From Alphaproteobacteria bacterium (GTDB lineage: Bacteria > Pseudomonadota > Alphaproteobacteria > Rhodospirillales > Rhodospirillaceae): a stretch of 26,763 nucleotides of DNA. The stretch spans positions 1 to 26,763 of the forward strand of contig JADGDA010000004.1 in assembly GCA_015228695.1 (NCBI GenBank), in the 5' to 3' direction. Shown here piece by piece: positions 14,490 through 21,715 of this stretch; position 1 is the first letter of the stretch; each line of letters starts with the position of its first letter. Made by a program: the position numbers and the translations under genes. A model generated the notes under the pieces. It was not told the origin of the DNA and did no database searches. It worked only from the letters and a program-made list of their open reading frames with translations.

Positions 14490-15619
14490 TGTTCACGACA
14501 CGCACCGCTCTCTCATGGGTTGTTTTCTGTCTGGCCTTTGTTCCGTCGGCCCCCGCCATCGCTGATCGCGCGTCCTGTTTGGACATAAAGAATTCGCCGG
14601 TCGAGAGGCTGGTCTGTATCGACGGTGGCTTGGCGGCCATGGACGATGCCGTGGAGGAAGCCCGCGCGAAGCGGCAGGCCGGATTGCCCACGGCCGAGGC
14701 CGAGGCTCTGGCCAAAGCGCAGCGGGCGTGGAGTAGGGCGCGGGAAACGGGGTGCTCCCTGCCGGATTTTACCGACGAGACGCTTTCCTTCTCCGATCTG
14801 TGGCGGGGTGCGCGGTGTCTCGCCGGCCTTTACCGGGAACGGCTGGCCCAACTCGGTGCCCCTTACGAGCCGGCACGACCCGCCGCTCTCGACAAGCCAA
14901 ACTACATTCATCCGCTGTGTCTCGGTGCAGCCGTCTCGGATGAAACCGGCAAAAGAGTGCCTGTGCCCCTGCGGGCATGCCAACTCGGCAACGAGCATAA
15001 CGTGCCCGAGGTACAGGAAGGATATCTTGTCGCCAAGGGTGGACCGCTCAGCCCGTCCACGCGCATTCCCTACACTTGGTTCGGTTACCAGCGGCTCGGG
15101 ACCCTGGCGGATGGACGGGAGGTGTTCCTGGTGGCCCATGTGACCGGCGGCAGCGGCTTCCTGAGTTCGATCGAAACGGTGCGGCGCAAGCCGGGAAAGG
15201 CCGGCGAGGTCATGCTGAGTGCCAAGACGTTGATCCAGGGAGGCGACCGCTGCGAAGGGGGCATCAAGACGGCAAGCCTGAAGGGCGACATGCTCACCAT
15301 GCGTAGCAACGTGCAACCGGGCACATGGCTCAACGCGGGCGGCCATGCGAGTCCTAGAATTATATATTATAAAAGCTGTTCAGCGTGCTGCATCGGCACG
15401 CTTTTATGGCAACGATCCGTGGGTGGCGGGAAGGAAAAGGTTCTATCCGGGACCCTGAATGAGGATTACGCCGACAACATCAGCCAGGAAGACGACGCAA
15501 ATCTCTGCTTCACAACGGCCGTTCGGAAGGTTGGAGTCACGCCGTCAAAAGACATCGACATCAAAACGATACGCTCAATCGTCAGGGCACACCACCGTTG
15601 TCTGGAAAAAAGCCGGTGA
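14486..15619 (+). CDS. Secreted protein with LprI-like (DUF1311) N-terminal domain
   Basis: A 377-residue exported protein. A signal peptide (about 1-26, ending PSAPAIAD) precedes a domain resembling lysozyme inhibitor LprI / DUF1311 over about residues 29-115: Cys31, Cys44 in VERLVC, a Leu/Asp helix and AQRAWSRARETGC with Cys90. The rest (about 120-377) is not recognised; it contains more cysteines (CSACC and others). The ATG at 14486 overlaps the previous stop (ATGA) and has GCGGGGG upstream; an in-frame ATG at 14453 lies inside the preceding gene and is less likely. A small AT-rich patch around 15355-15375 interrupts the otherwise GC-rich gene. Known LprI proteins inhibit lysozyme, but DUF1311 domains also occur in unrelated secreted proteins. 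It ends the plus-strand arm. Confidence 0.78.
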   Translation: MMFTTRTALSWVVFCLAFVPSAPAIADRASCLDIKNSPVERLVCIDGGLAAMDDAVEEARAKRQAGLPTAEAEALAKAQRAWSRARETGCSLPDFTDETLSFSDLWRGARCLAGLYRERLAQLGAPYEPARPAALDKPNYIHPLCLGAAVSDETGKRVPVPLRACQLGNEHNVPEVQEGYLVAKGGPLSPSTRIPYTWFGYQRLGTLADGREVFLVAHVTGGSGFLSSIETVRRKPGKAGEVMLSAKTLIQGGDRCEGGIKTASLKGDMLTMRSNVQPGTWLNAGGHASPRIIYYKSCSACCIGTLLWQRSVGGGKEKVLSGTLNEDYADNISQEDDANLCFTTAVRKVGVTPSKDIDIKTIRSIVRAHHRCLEKSR

Positions 15620-15681
15620 ACCGTGGGGAGGGAGGCGTCTGGTCAAGGTGAGCCGCCACCCAGGCTCGGGCATGACGTTGC

Positions 15682-15771
15682 TGGCGGAAGCGGTGGGATT
15701 CGAACCCACGATACGGTTGCCCGTATGCCAGTTTTCAAGACTGGAGCCTTCAACCACTCGGCCACGCTTCC
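15682..15771 (-). tRNA. tRNA-Ser (anticodon UGA)
   Basis: On the minus strand the 90-base gene begins GGAAGCG, pairs with CGCTTCC at the 3' end and has an encoded CCA (TGG at 15682-15684). The anticodon loop reads CTTGAAA, giving UGA, which decodes UCA/UCN serine codons. A long variable arm (ATACGGGCAACCGTAT) is diagnostic of a class II tRNA, and the T-loop shows GGTTCGAATCC. It starts 18 bases after the YqhA-family stop. I see no canonical terminator downstream; 15620-15681 holds only a weak 5-bp hairpin. Confidence 0.97.
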
Positions 15772-15789
15772 TTACCGTCCCACAGACTC

Positions 15790-16293
15790 TCAGTGGTGCG
15801 GCCTTGGTCCCTCGACGATGCGGTCCATTACCGCGAGCAGAACGCCGGAAACCACGAACGCCATGTGGATCGCCAGCATCCAGGCGAGGTTCTCCTTGTT
15901 CTGCACATCGACGTTCATGAATGCCTTCAGCAGGTGGATGCCGGAAATCGCCACGATGGAGGCGATCAGTTTGAGCTTCAGACCGCTGAAGTCCACCTTT
16001 CCCATCCATTCCGGCCGGTCCTCGCTGTCGCCGGTGTCGATCTTCGACACGAAGTTCTCGTAGCCGGCAAAAATCACCATCAGCAGCAGATTGCCCGCGA
16101 GCGACATATCGATCAGGGACAATACCGCCAGGATCATCTGGTTCTCGTTCATCTCCAGAACGTGGGGGACGATGTGGATGAATTCCTGGCTGAACTTGAC
16201 GAGCAGCAGCAGCAGCGCCCCGACCAGCCCCAGGTAGAAGGGAGCCATCAGCCAGCGGCTGCGGAAAATCAGCTTTTCGAGAACGCGCTCCAT
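15790..16293 (-). CDS. yqhA: YqhA/UPF0114 family inner membrane protein
   Basis: A 167-residue integral membrane protein of the YqhA/TIGR00645 family, whose function is unknown. Family features are the N-terminal MERVLEKLIFRSRWLMAPFY, then LLSLIDMSLAGNLL-type and FAGYENFVSKID segments, and IVAISGIHLLKAFM. Three to four membrane helices are expected (about 18-34, 55-77, 107-126 and 138-157). The ATG at 16293 is preceded by GGGGGA and matches the family start; an upstream ATG at 16365 has no ribosome-binding site. It lies downstream of the Pro-rich gene on the same strand and directly upstream of tRNA-Ser. Confidence 0.88.
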   Translation of the reverse strand: MERVLEKLIFRSRWLMAPFYLGLVGALLLLLVKFSQEFIHIVPHVLEMNENQMILAVLSLIDMSLAGNLLLMVIFAGYENFVSKIDTGDSEDRPEWMGKVDFSGLKLKLIASIVAISGIHLLKAFMNVDVQNKENLAWMLAIHMAFVVSGVLLAVMDRIVEGPRPHH

Positions 16294-16386
16294 CCGTCCA
16301 TCCCCCAGCGGCACCTTGGGCGGAGGATGGTCGCCGCGCTTCCCGCTGTCAATGATTCCGGGCATTCTTGGGGGTATGAAGCACCG

Positions 16387-16863
16387 TCAGGGGGGGGGCG
16401 GAGCTTTTTTCCGAAGTTTGGCCGCCAGTCTCCGCATGCGGGTGAGTTTCTCCATTTTCATCGCTTCCATCCGGAGAATCTCTTCCCGCTTGACGACGTC
16501 CTGATCGTCGATTTCGAGCTTCCGGGGCTCGGGGGCGGGTTCGTCCTGCCCCGGAGCCGGGGACGTGGTGGGAGGGAGATGGGGAGTGAGGGGAGGAGGA
16601 GTGAAAAGAGGGGGTAGGGGAAGGGATGTCGGGAGGGGGAGGGAGGTGGGAGAGGAAGGGCGCAGCCGCGGAAGCTCGGCCCGTTCCGTGGCGGGCGGCT
16701 GCACCGTGGGCTGGGAGGAGGATTGGGCCTCCCGGACCATTTTCCGCGCCAGCAGGAGCACCTCCGCCTTTCTCTCCGCGGGCACCCAGACCGTCACCGG
16801 GACGAGGCCCGCCTCCCGCCTCTGGGCGGCGTCTCCCGGTCGGGTTTCCTTCTCTCTCGGCAT
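16387..16863 (-). CDS. Proline-rich protein of unknown function
   Basis: A 158-residue protein. Residues about 19-46 (LVPVTVWVPAERKAEVLLLA followed by a basic helix) resemble the short LVPVTVWVP modules of small proteobacterial proteins of unknown role, some of which look like antitoxin or ribbon-helix-helix domains. Residues 50-115 are a low-complexity Pro/Ser/Thr/Leu tract. Residues 115-158 form a charged helix (EILRMEAMKMEKLTRMRRLA) ending KKAPPPP. There is no signal peptide or membrane segment. The ATG at 16863 has AGGTGG five bases upstream. It lies 34 bases after the MORN-like gene and 93 bases before the YqhA-family gene. A real gene is likely, given the clear ribosome-binding site and the spacing. 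Confidence 0.62.
   Translation of the reverse strand: MPREKETRPGDAAQRREAGLVPVTVWVPAERKAEVLLLARKMVREAQSSSQPTVQPPATERAELPRLRPSSPTSLPLPTSLPLPPLFTPPPLTPHLPPTTSPAPGQDEPAPEPRKLEIDDQDVVKREEILRMEAMKMEKLTRMRRLAAKLRKKAPPPP
16570..16660 (+). repeat. G-rich purine tract with G-quadruplex potential
   Basis: The plus strand (template for the Pro-rich gene) carries many G-runs. One set is GGG at 16570 and 16574 with GGGG at 16581 and 16590. A second is GGGGG at 16610, GGGG at 16617 and GGG at 16623 and 16631, followed by further G-runs to 16660. Loops are one to five bases, which meets the usual quadruplex pattern more than once. Confidence 0.6.
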
Positions 16864-16897
16864 CAGCCACCTGCCTGCGACAGCGGGGTTCTCCGGG

Positions 16898-17395
16898 TCA
16901 ACGGCCCGCTACGATGTAACCCTTCGTCGCGATCTTTTCCAGCACGACCGAATAGAGGGCGGTTTCCTCCGGGGTCAACGGGCGCATCGGTTCCACGGCG
17001 CGGCCGAGGTTATCCACCGCGCGCAGGGTCGCCCGTCCGTCTCCACCCACACACAGCGTCTGTTTCGCCACGCCGTAGAACTTTTGCTCATAGCAGGTGA
17101 ACCCGTCCTTCTCGTAGTAATAGTCCCCGTGCAGCTTGCCCTGCGTCCAGGTTCCGTATCCGATCGTCTCGACCCGGTTCGCCGCGTTCTTCTCGATCAC
17201 GTTGCCCGGGCCGTCGGCCAAGCCATTTTCGCATTTGCCGTTCCAGACGAAGCTCTCGTTCCTTTCGGGGAACGGATTCCACATCCGGCAGCCCGGCCCG
17301 ACGCTCACCCAGTCGGCCGCCACCGCCCCCCCCGACAGCGCCAGAAGCGCCGCGCCCGTGAAGGCGAAAAGCCGTTGAGAAAAATACCGTTTCAA
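16898..17395 (-). CDS. Secreted MORN-like repeat protein
   Basis: A 165-residue exported protein. The signal peptide spans about 1-27 (RLFAFTGAALLALSGGAVAA). The mature part has MORN-like beta-hairpin features: FVWNGKCENGLADGPG near 49-64 and GTWTQGKLHGDYYYEKDG near 81-98, with cysteines at 36, 55, 101 and 115. I chose the TTG at 17395 because GGGGGAGGG lies about seven bases upstream and the signal peptide then begins MKRYF; TTG at 17413 would place the start upstream of that site. MORN modules usually mediate membrane or protein contacts; the role here is unknown. It heads the minus-strand group leading to the Pro-rich and YqhA-family genes and is divergent from the DUF218 gene. Confidence 0.75.
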   Translation of the reverse strand: MKRYFSQRLFAFTGAALLALSGGAVAADWVSVGPGCRMWNPFPERNESFVWNGKCENGLADGPGNVIEKNAANRVETIGYGTWTQGKLHGDYYYEKDGFTCYEQKFYGVAKQTLCVGGDGRATLRAVDNLGRAVEPMRPLTPEETALYSVVLEKIATKGYIVAGR

Positions 17396-17541
17396 TCCAT
17401 TGCCCTCCCCCAATCCTTTGTCCTCCCGCCCGAGGCCAGGGCCTCTCCTCCGGGGTCCCCCATTGCGGACGCCCCCGCCGGATTATATCATCCCGTCCCG
17501 GCCGCCTCCATAGCCTTGCCCTCCATCCCCGGGCCGTTCGC
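17396..17541. promoter_or_regulatory. Divergent intergenic region with palindrome and -10-like element
   Basis: The region separates the MORN-like and DUF218 genes. GAGGCCAGGGCCTC (17432-17445) is a 6-bp inverted repeat with a 2-base centre and could be an operator or small hairpin. On the minus strand a perfect TATAAT occurs at 17487-17482, which could serve the MORN-like gene, though no good -35 element sits upstream. On the plus strand TTGCGG (17463) and TATATC (17484) are 15 bases apart, a poor spacing. Confidence 0.35.
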
Positions 17542-18339
17542 ATGAACTTCGCCGCCTCGAAGCTGATCTGGGCCGTCATGGACCCCGCCGCGCTGCTTTT
17601 CATGGCCCTGGTCGCGGGGACGGCGGCCTTGTGGACAAGGAGATGGCGGGGCGGGCGGGCGATCGTCGGCGGAGCCGTGGTGGGAATCCTTTTTCTCGGC
17701 GTCGTCCCGGTTGGGGACTGGCTGTTGATTGGATTGGAAAACCGGTTTCCCCGGGTGGAGGTTCTGTCCGGCCGAGTCGACGGAATCATCGTCCTGGGCG
17801 GGTTCGCCGACCAGTTCGTCACCACGGCCAGGGGCCAGCCTTCGGTCAACGGCTCCATCGAGCGTCTGACCGAATTCATGGCCCTGGCCGACCGCCATCC
17901 GGACGCCCGGCTGGTCGTGGCGGGGGGATCGGGGGACCCGTTCCGCCAGGACCTCAAGGAATCCCTGGTCACACGCCGCTTCATGGCCCAGTGGGGGTTC
18001 GACGCGGACCGGGTCGTGTTCGAGGATCGCTCCCGCAACACCTACGAGAACGCGGCTTTCGCCAAGGCGCTGGCCCGTCCGGTTCCGGGCGAGCGATGGG
18101 TTCTGATCACCTCCGCCTTTCACATGCCCCGCGCCGTCGCCGTCTTCCGCGCCGCCGGATGGCCCGTGATCCCCTATCCGGTGGATTACCTCACCGAGGG
18201 GCGCCTTCGCTGGAGGCCCAGGCTCAATCCCGTCGAGGGGCTGGCGAGCCTGTGGGTGACCCATGAGTGGGCCGGTCTCCTCGCTTACCGGCTGATGGGC
18301 CGGACCTCCAGCCTTTTTCCCGCTCCCTCCGACCCCTGA
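17542..18339 (+). CDS. DUF218 (YdcF/SanA/ElyC-type) membrane protein
   Basis: A 265-residue protein with two N-terminal membrane helices (about 14-31 and 41-63) followed by a DUF218 domain: VDGIIVLGG at 79-87, LVVAGGSGDP at 124-133, RSRNTYENA at 163-171 and LITSAFHMPRAVAVFRAAG at 188-206. E. coli relatives are YdcF, SanA and ElyC; ElyC is linked to envelope biogenesis and lipid-carrier metabolism, but the enzymatic activity of the family is uncertain. The downstream neighbours encode cell-wall enzymes, which fits an envelope role. The ATG at 17542 has no clear Shine-Dalgarno sequence. A CTCCGG/CCGGAG hairpin at 18348-18365 follows the stop, without a U-run. Confidence 0.88.
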   Translation: MNFAASKLIWAVMDPAALLFMALVAGTAALWTRRWRGGRAIVGGAVVGILFLGVVPVGDWLLIGLENRFPRVEVLSGRVDGIIVLGGFADQFVTTARGQPSVNGSIERLTEFMALADRHPDARLVVAGGSGDPFRQDLKESLVTRRFMAQWGFDADRVVFEDRSRNTYENAAFAKALARPVPGERWVLITSAFHMPRAVAVFRAAGWPVIPYPVDYLTEGRLRWRPRLNPVEGLASLWVTHEWAGLLAYRLMGRTSSLFPAPSDP

Positions 18340-18432
18340 CGTGAAATCTCCGGCGTTGTCCGGAGGAGCGAGATGTGGCAGAGATGGGCGGGGACGCGGT
18401 CCAAATCTTCCACGAACCAAGGGGACAGCATC

Positions 18433-19437
18433 ATGTCGTCCATGGGATGGCGGCGCTTCGTGATGGCCGTGGCGGCGCTCGCCTCGCTTTCGGCTTCGGA
18501 GGCCTGGGCCTCGCCGGCGGAAAAGCAGATTTTCGAGGTCTGGCTTCAGGATCTGCGCACCGAAGCCTTGGGCAAGGGGATCAAGGAAGACACCCTGAAC
18601 AAGGCGCTCGCCGACGTCCGGCCCATCCCCAGGGTTCTGGAACTCGACAAAAAACAGCCCGAATTCAAGCTTTCCCTCGCCAAGTATCTGCAACAGGTCG
18701 TGCCGAAGGCCCGTATCCAGGCGGCGCAAGGGAAGCTCGCGGCCCATGCCGCTCTCCTGAAGGAGATTTCCGGAAAATACCGCGTGCCGTCGCGTTTCAT
18801 CGTCGCCCTGTGGGGTGTCGAGACCGATTTCGGCCGCGTCACCGGCAGTTTCCCGGTCGTCGCCGCGCTCGCCACCCTGGCCTACGACGGACGGCGCAGC
18901 GCCTTTTTCCGTTCCGAGCTGCTGAACGCGCTGACGATCCTCGACCAGGGACACATCGCCCCGGAGAAGATGAAAGGGTCCTGGGCCGGAGCCATGGGGC
19001 AGAGCCAGTTCATGCCTTCGAGCTTCCTGCGCTTCGCCGAGGACTACAACGGCGACGGCCACAAGGACATCTGGGGCACCGAGGCGGACGTGTTCGCCTC
19101 AATCGCCAACTACCTGTCGAAATCGGGTTGGAAGGAGGACCAGACCTGGGGCATGTCGGTCCGTCTGCCCAAGAAATTTGACGAAAAGCTGGCCGATCCG
19201 AAAATCAGAAAGACCCTCGCAGAGTGGAACGCCCTCGGCGTGCGCCAGGGCAACGGCCAGCCCTTGCCCGTTCCCAAGGCGAAAGGGACTCTCTCCGCCT
19301 CCGTCCTCCTGCCGGAAGGGAAAGGGGGGCGGGCGTTTCTCGTCCATGGGAACTTCGAGACGATTCTGAAGTGGAATCGGTCCAATTTATTCGCAATCGC
19401 GGTCGGGCAGCTTGCGGATGGGGTGGGAGGTCGGTAG
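18433..19437 (+). CDS. mltB: Lytic murein transglycosylase B (GH103)
   Basis: A 334-residue exported enzyme that cleaves the MurNAc-GlcNAc bond of peptidoglycan, leaving 1,6-anhydro ends. After a signal peptide (about 1-27, LASLSASEAWAS) the GH103 domain shows the catalytic Glu130 in LWGVETDFG, then GAMGQSQFMPSSF at 187-199 and DYNGDGHKDIWG at 204-215. No lipobox cysteine is present, so it is soluble, unlike E. coli MltB. The ATG at 18433 has AAGGGGA eight bases upstream; an in-frame ATG at 18373 would put a polar stretch before the signal peptide. It precedes rlpA and the D-Ala-D-Ala carboxypeptidase gene, a usual alphaproteobacterial wall-remodelling cluster. Confidence 0.92.
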   Translation: MSSMGWRRFVMAVAALASLSASEAWASPAEKQIFEVWLQDLRTEALGKGIKEDTLNKALADVRPIPRVLELDKKQPEFKLSLAKYLQQVVPKARIQAAQGKLAAHAALLKEISGKYRVPSRFIVALWGVETDFGRVTGSFPVVAALATLAYDGRRSAFFRSELLNALTILDQGHIAPEKMKGSWAGAMGQSQFMPSSFLRFAEDYNGDGHKDIWGTEADVFASIANYLSKSGWKEDQTWGMSVRLPKKFDEKLADPKIRKTLAEWNALGVRQGNGQPLPVPKAKGTLSASVLLPEGKGGRAFLVHGNFETILKWNRSNLFAIAVGQLADGVGGR

Positions 19438-19440
19438 ACT
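19412..19440 (+). promoter_or_regulatory. Candidate promoter for rlpA within the end of mltB
   Basis: TTGCGG (19412-19417) and TAGACT (19435-19440) are 17 bases apart. A start near 19447 would give a leader of about 34 bases to the rlpA ATG. The match is modest and unverified. Confidence 0.28.
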
Positions 19441-19480
19441 GACAACATATCGTCGATGAAAGAACGCGGTATACCAACGC

Positions 19481-20539
19481 ATGCGCAAAACACAAGTGAT
19501 CCGAGCCTTTGCCCTGGGGCTCGCCTGCATTCTGCCTGCGGCCTGCTCCGAGACGCAGCTCGTGATGCATACGGCGAAGAGGATGACGGATTCCCAGGAC
19601 TCCGCCTCGCGTGGCATCTACAAGGTCGGCGCTCCCTATCAGATCAACGGCATCTGGTACTATCCCCACGAGGATGACCGCTACCGGGAGGTCGGGGTGG
19701 CTTCCTGGTACGGGAGCGATTTTCATGGGAAGCGGACCGGTAACGGTGAAATCTTCGACATGAACGCCCTGACGGCCGCGCACCGGACCCTGCCGATGCC
19801 GAGTCTGGTCCGGGTGACGAACTTGGGCAACGGACGCTCCCTCGTGGTCCGGGTCAACGATCGCGGGCCGTTCGCCAACGATCGTATCCTCGATCTTTCC
19901 CGCCGCTCCGCCCAGCTCCTCGGATTCGAGTCCCAGGGGACCACCAAGGTCCAGGTGGAGATCCTGCCCGAGGAGAGCCTTGCGCTGAAAAACGAGCTTC
20001 TGCGCAATGCGTCCCAGGACGGCGAACCCAAGGTCGAGCCCGCGCCGCGCATCACCGTCGCAAGCGAATCGCTTTCCCCCTTGCCGGTCAGCGGCGAGCC
20101 CTTGCCCGCTCCCTCCGCGTCTCATTCGGAAAGGCCCGGCCCCGTCGTCTTGAAGCCGGAGCCTTTTTCGCCCGTCAAGGAAACCGCCCCCCCAGCGCCA
20201 AGGAAACCGACAGCCGCTTCGAACTTAAAGGCCGCCCCGGCCAAGCCCGGAACGGTCGCCTCGAAAACCGGAACCGCCGTTCCCAAGGCCGGCGCGGCGG
20301 CCGGCAAGGGGGACATCTTCGTTCAGGCCGGCTCGTTCTCCAGCGAACAGAACGCCCGGAATCTTGCCAAGAAGCTGGGGAAATTCGGGAAGACGGTGAT
20401 CGACGAGGCCCCGGCCCGCAATGGAAAGATCTATCGTGTCCGCGTCGGTCCGCTCAAAACGAAAGCCGCCGCCGAGGGCACGGCGAGCAAGTTGCGCGCC
20501 GAGGGATTCCGGGACTCCCGCGTGGTCGTCCTGGACTGA
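19481..20539 (+). CDS. rlpA: RlpA family septal-ring lytic transglycosylase with SPOR domain
   Basis: A 352-residue envelope protein. A lipoprotein-like signal ends at PAAC (Cys22). The double-psi beta-barrel spans about residues 70-165: GVASWYGSDFHGKRTGNGE, AHRTLP, VRVTNL, VRVNDRGPF and the LDLS motif. An Ala/Pro/Lys-rich linker of about 100 residues leads to a C-terminal SPOR domain (about 282-352; FVQAGSFSSEQNA, YRVRVGPL), which binds denuded septal glycan strands. Family members cleave such strands during cell division. The position between mltB and the carboxypeptidase gene fits. The ATG has no strong ribosome-binding site. The lipobox is imperfect because the residue at -3 is Pro rather than Leu. 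Confidence 0.92.
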   Translation: MRKTQVIRAFALGLACILPAACSETQLVMHTAKRMTDSQDSASRGIYKVGAPYQINGIWYYPHEDDRYREVGVASWYGSDFHGKRTGNGEIFDMNALTAAHRTLPMPSLVRVTNLGNGRSLVVRVNDRGPFANDRILDLSRRSAQLLGFESQGTTKVQVEILPEESLALKNELLRNASQDGEPKVEPAPRITVASESLSPLPVSGEPLPAPSASHSERPGPVVLKPEPFSPVKETAPPAPRKPTAASNLKAAPAKPGTVASKTGTAVPKAGAAAGKGDIFVQAGSFSSEQNARNLAKKLGKFGKTVIDEAPARNGKIYRVRVGPLKTKAAAEGTASKLRAEGFRDSRVVVLD

Positions 20540-20565
20540 CGATCCGCCGACTGTTGGAGAAGTAG

Positions 20566-21714
20566 ATGCGTTTTTCTCGCTTTGGCCTGGGCGCCCTTGT
20601 TTCATGCTGGGTGGTGGTCGCGGCCGCCCCGGCCACGGCCGCGACGATGGAGACCGCCGCCCGTCAAGCGATGATCCAGGACTACGATACCGGCACCGTT
20701 CTCCTCGAAAAAAACGCCGACGAGTTGATGCACCCCTCGTCCATGAGCAAGCTCATGACCGTGTACATGGCCTTTTCGAAGCTGAAGGAGGGAACGCTGT
20801 CCCTCGACGACGGCTTCGCGGTCAGCGAGCGGGCCTGGAGGACCGGCGGTTCGAAAATGTTCGTCCATGTGGGGGACCGGGTCAAGGTCGAGGAACTGCT
20901 GCACGGAATCATCGTTCAGTCCGGCAATGACGCCTGCGTGGTGATTGCGGAAAATCTGGCCTCCAGCGAGGCGGAATTTGCCGAGCAAATGACCCAGAAG
21001 GCGCGGGAAATCGGGCTCACGCGCTCCGTCCTGAAGAACTCGAACGGGTGGCCCGACCCCGAGCACCTGATGACGGCGCGGGATCTGGCGACCCTGGCCC
21101 GTCGGCTGATCGAGGATTTCCCGAGCTATTACCCGATTTTCAAGGAATTGGAATACACCTACAACAAGATCAAGCAGGGAAACCGGAACCCGTTGCTCTA
21201 CAAGCCCGATCTGGGGGCCGACGGCCTCAAGACCGGGCACACCGAGGAGGGGGGCTATGGGTTGACGGCTTCCGCGGTGCGCGGCGGACGCCGCCTCATC
21301 ATGGTGCTCAACGGCCTTCCCAGCATGAAGGCCCGCGCGTCCGAGTCCGAGCGGTTGTTGGAGTGGGCGTTCCGTGAGTTCGAAAACTATTCCCTCTTCA
21401 GCGCGGGGCAGGAGGTGTCCACCGCCGAGGTCTGGCTCGGCGACAGGGACGCCGTGCCGTTGGTGAGCGAAAAGAAGGTCGTCTACACCCTGCCGCGTCA
21501 GGGGGGGAAGGACATCAAGGCCACCGTCGTCTATGACGGCCCCATTCCCGCTCCGATCAGAAAAGGCGACCGTATCGCCACGCTGAAGATAGCGGTGCCC
21601 AACATGGAGCCGGTGGAGCTGCCCCTGCTCGCGGGCGCGGACGTGGGACGTCTCGGCTTTACCGGTCGTTTGGGCGCCCTTCTCAAACATACCCTGTGGG
21701 GAGGCGGGCGCTAA
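20566..21714 (+). CDS. D-alanyl-D-alanine carboxypeptidase (PBP5/6 family)
   Basis: A 382-residue exported serine carboxypeptidase that removes the terminal D-Ala from peptidoglycan stem peptides. The signal peptide covers about 1-26 (VVVAAAPATAA). All three penicillin-binding motifs are present: SMSK at 59-62 with nucleophile Ser59, SGN at 119-121 and KTG at 222-224. A C-terminal beta-rich domain (about 275-365) and a short amphipathic tail (LGALLKHTLWGGGR) match the PBP5/DacA-DacC group and would anchor it at the inner membrane surface. The ribosome-binding site GGAGAAG lies four bases before the ATG. The stop is one base before the tmk start, so the two may be coupled. Confidence 0.95.
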   Translation: MRFSRFGLGALVSCWVVVAAAPATAATMETAARQAMIQDYDTGTVLLEKNADELMHPSSMSKLMTVYMAFSKLKEGTLSLDDGFAVSERAWRTGGSKMFVHVGDRVKVEELLHGIIVQSGNDACVVIAENLASSEAEFAEQMTQKAREIGLTRSVLKNSNGWPDPEHLMTARDLATLARRLIEDFPSYYPIFKELEYTYNKIKQGNRNPLLYKPDLGADGLKTGHTEEGGYGLTASAVRGGRRLIMVLNGLPSMKARASESERLLEWAFREFENYSLFSAGQEVSTAEVWLGDRDAVPLVSEKKVVYTLPRQGGKDIKATVVYDGPIPAPIRKGDRIATLKIAVPNMEPVELPLLAGADVGRLGFTGRLGALLKHTLWGGGR

Positions 21715-21715
21715 G

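Noticed and set aside
12154..14715. Minus-strand open frame of 853 codons opposite the caspase-FGE gene
   Set aside because: It has Arg/His-rich composition without motifs and is antisense to a well-supported fusion gene; it is a GC-driven shadow.
15607..15680. Intrinsic terminator between the LprI-like gene and tRNA-Ser
   Set aside because: Only a 5-bp stem (15650-15667) and a separate run of A bases are present; they do not combine into a stem followed by a U-run in either direction.
5987..15771. Genomic island integrated at tRNA-Ser
   Set aside because: No integrase gene and no copy of the tRNA 3' end could be found near the left boundary, so site-specific integration is unsupported.
16565..19062. 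Long open frames opposite the Pro-rich, MORN-like, DUF218 and mltB genes
   Set aside because: They have no domains and no ribosome-binding sites, and they contradict strongly supported genes.
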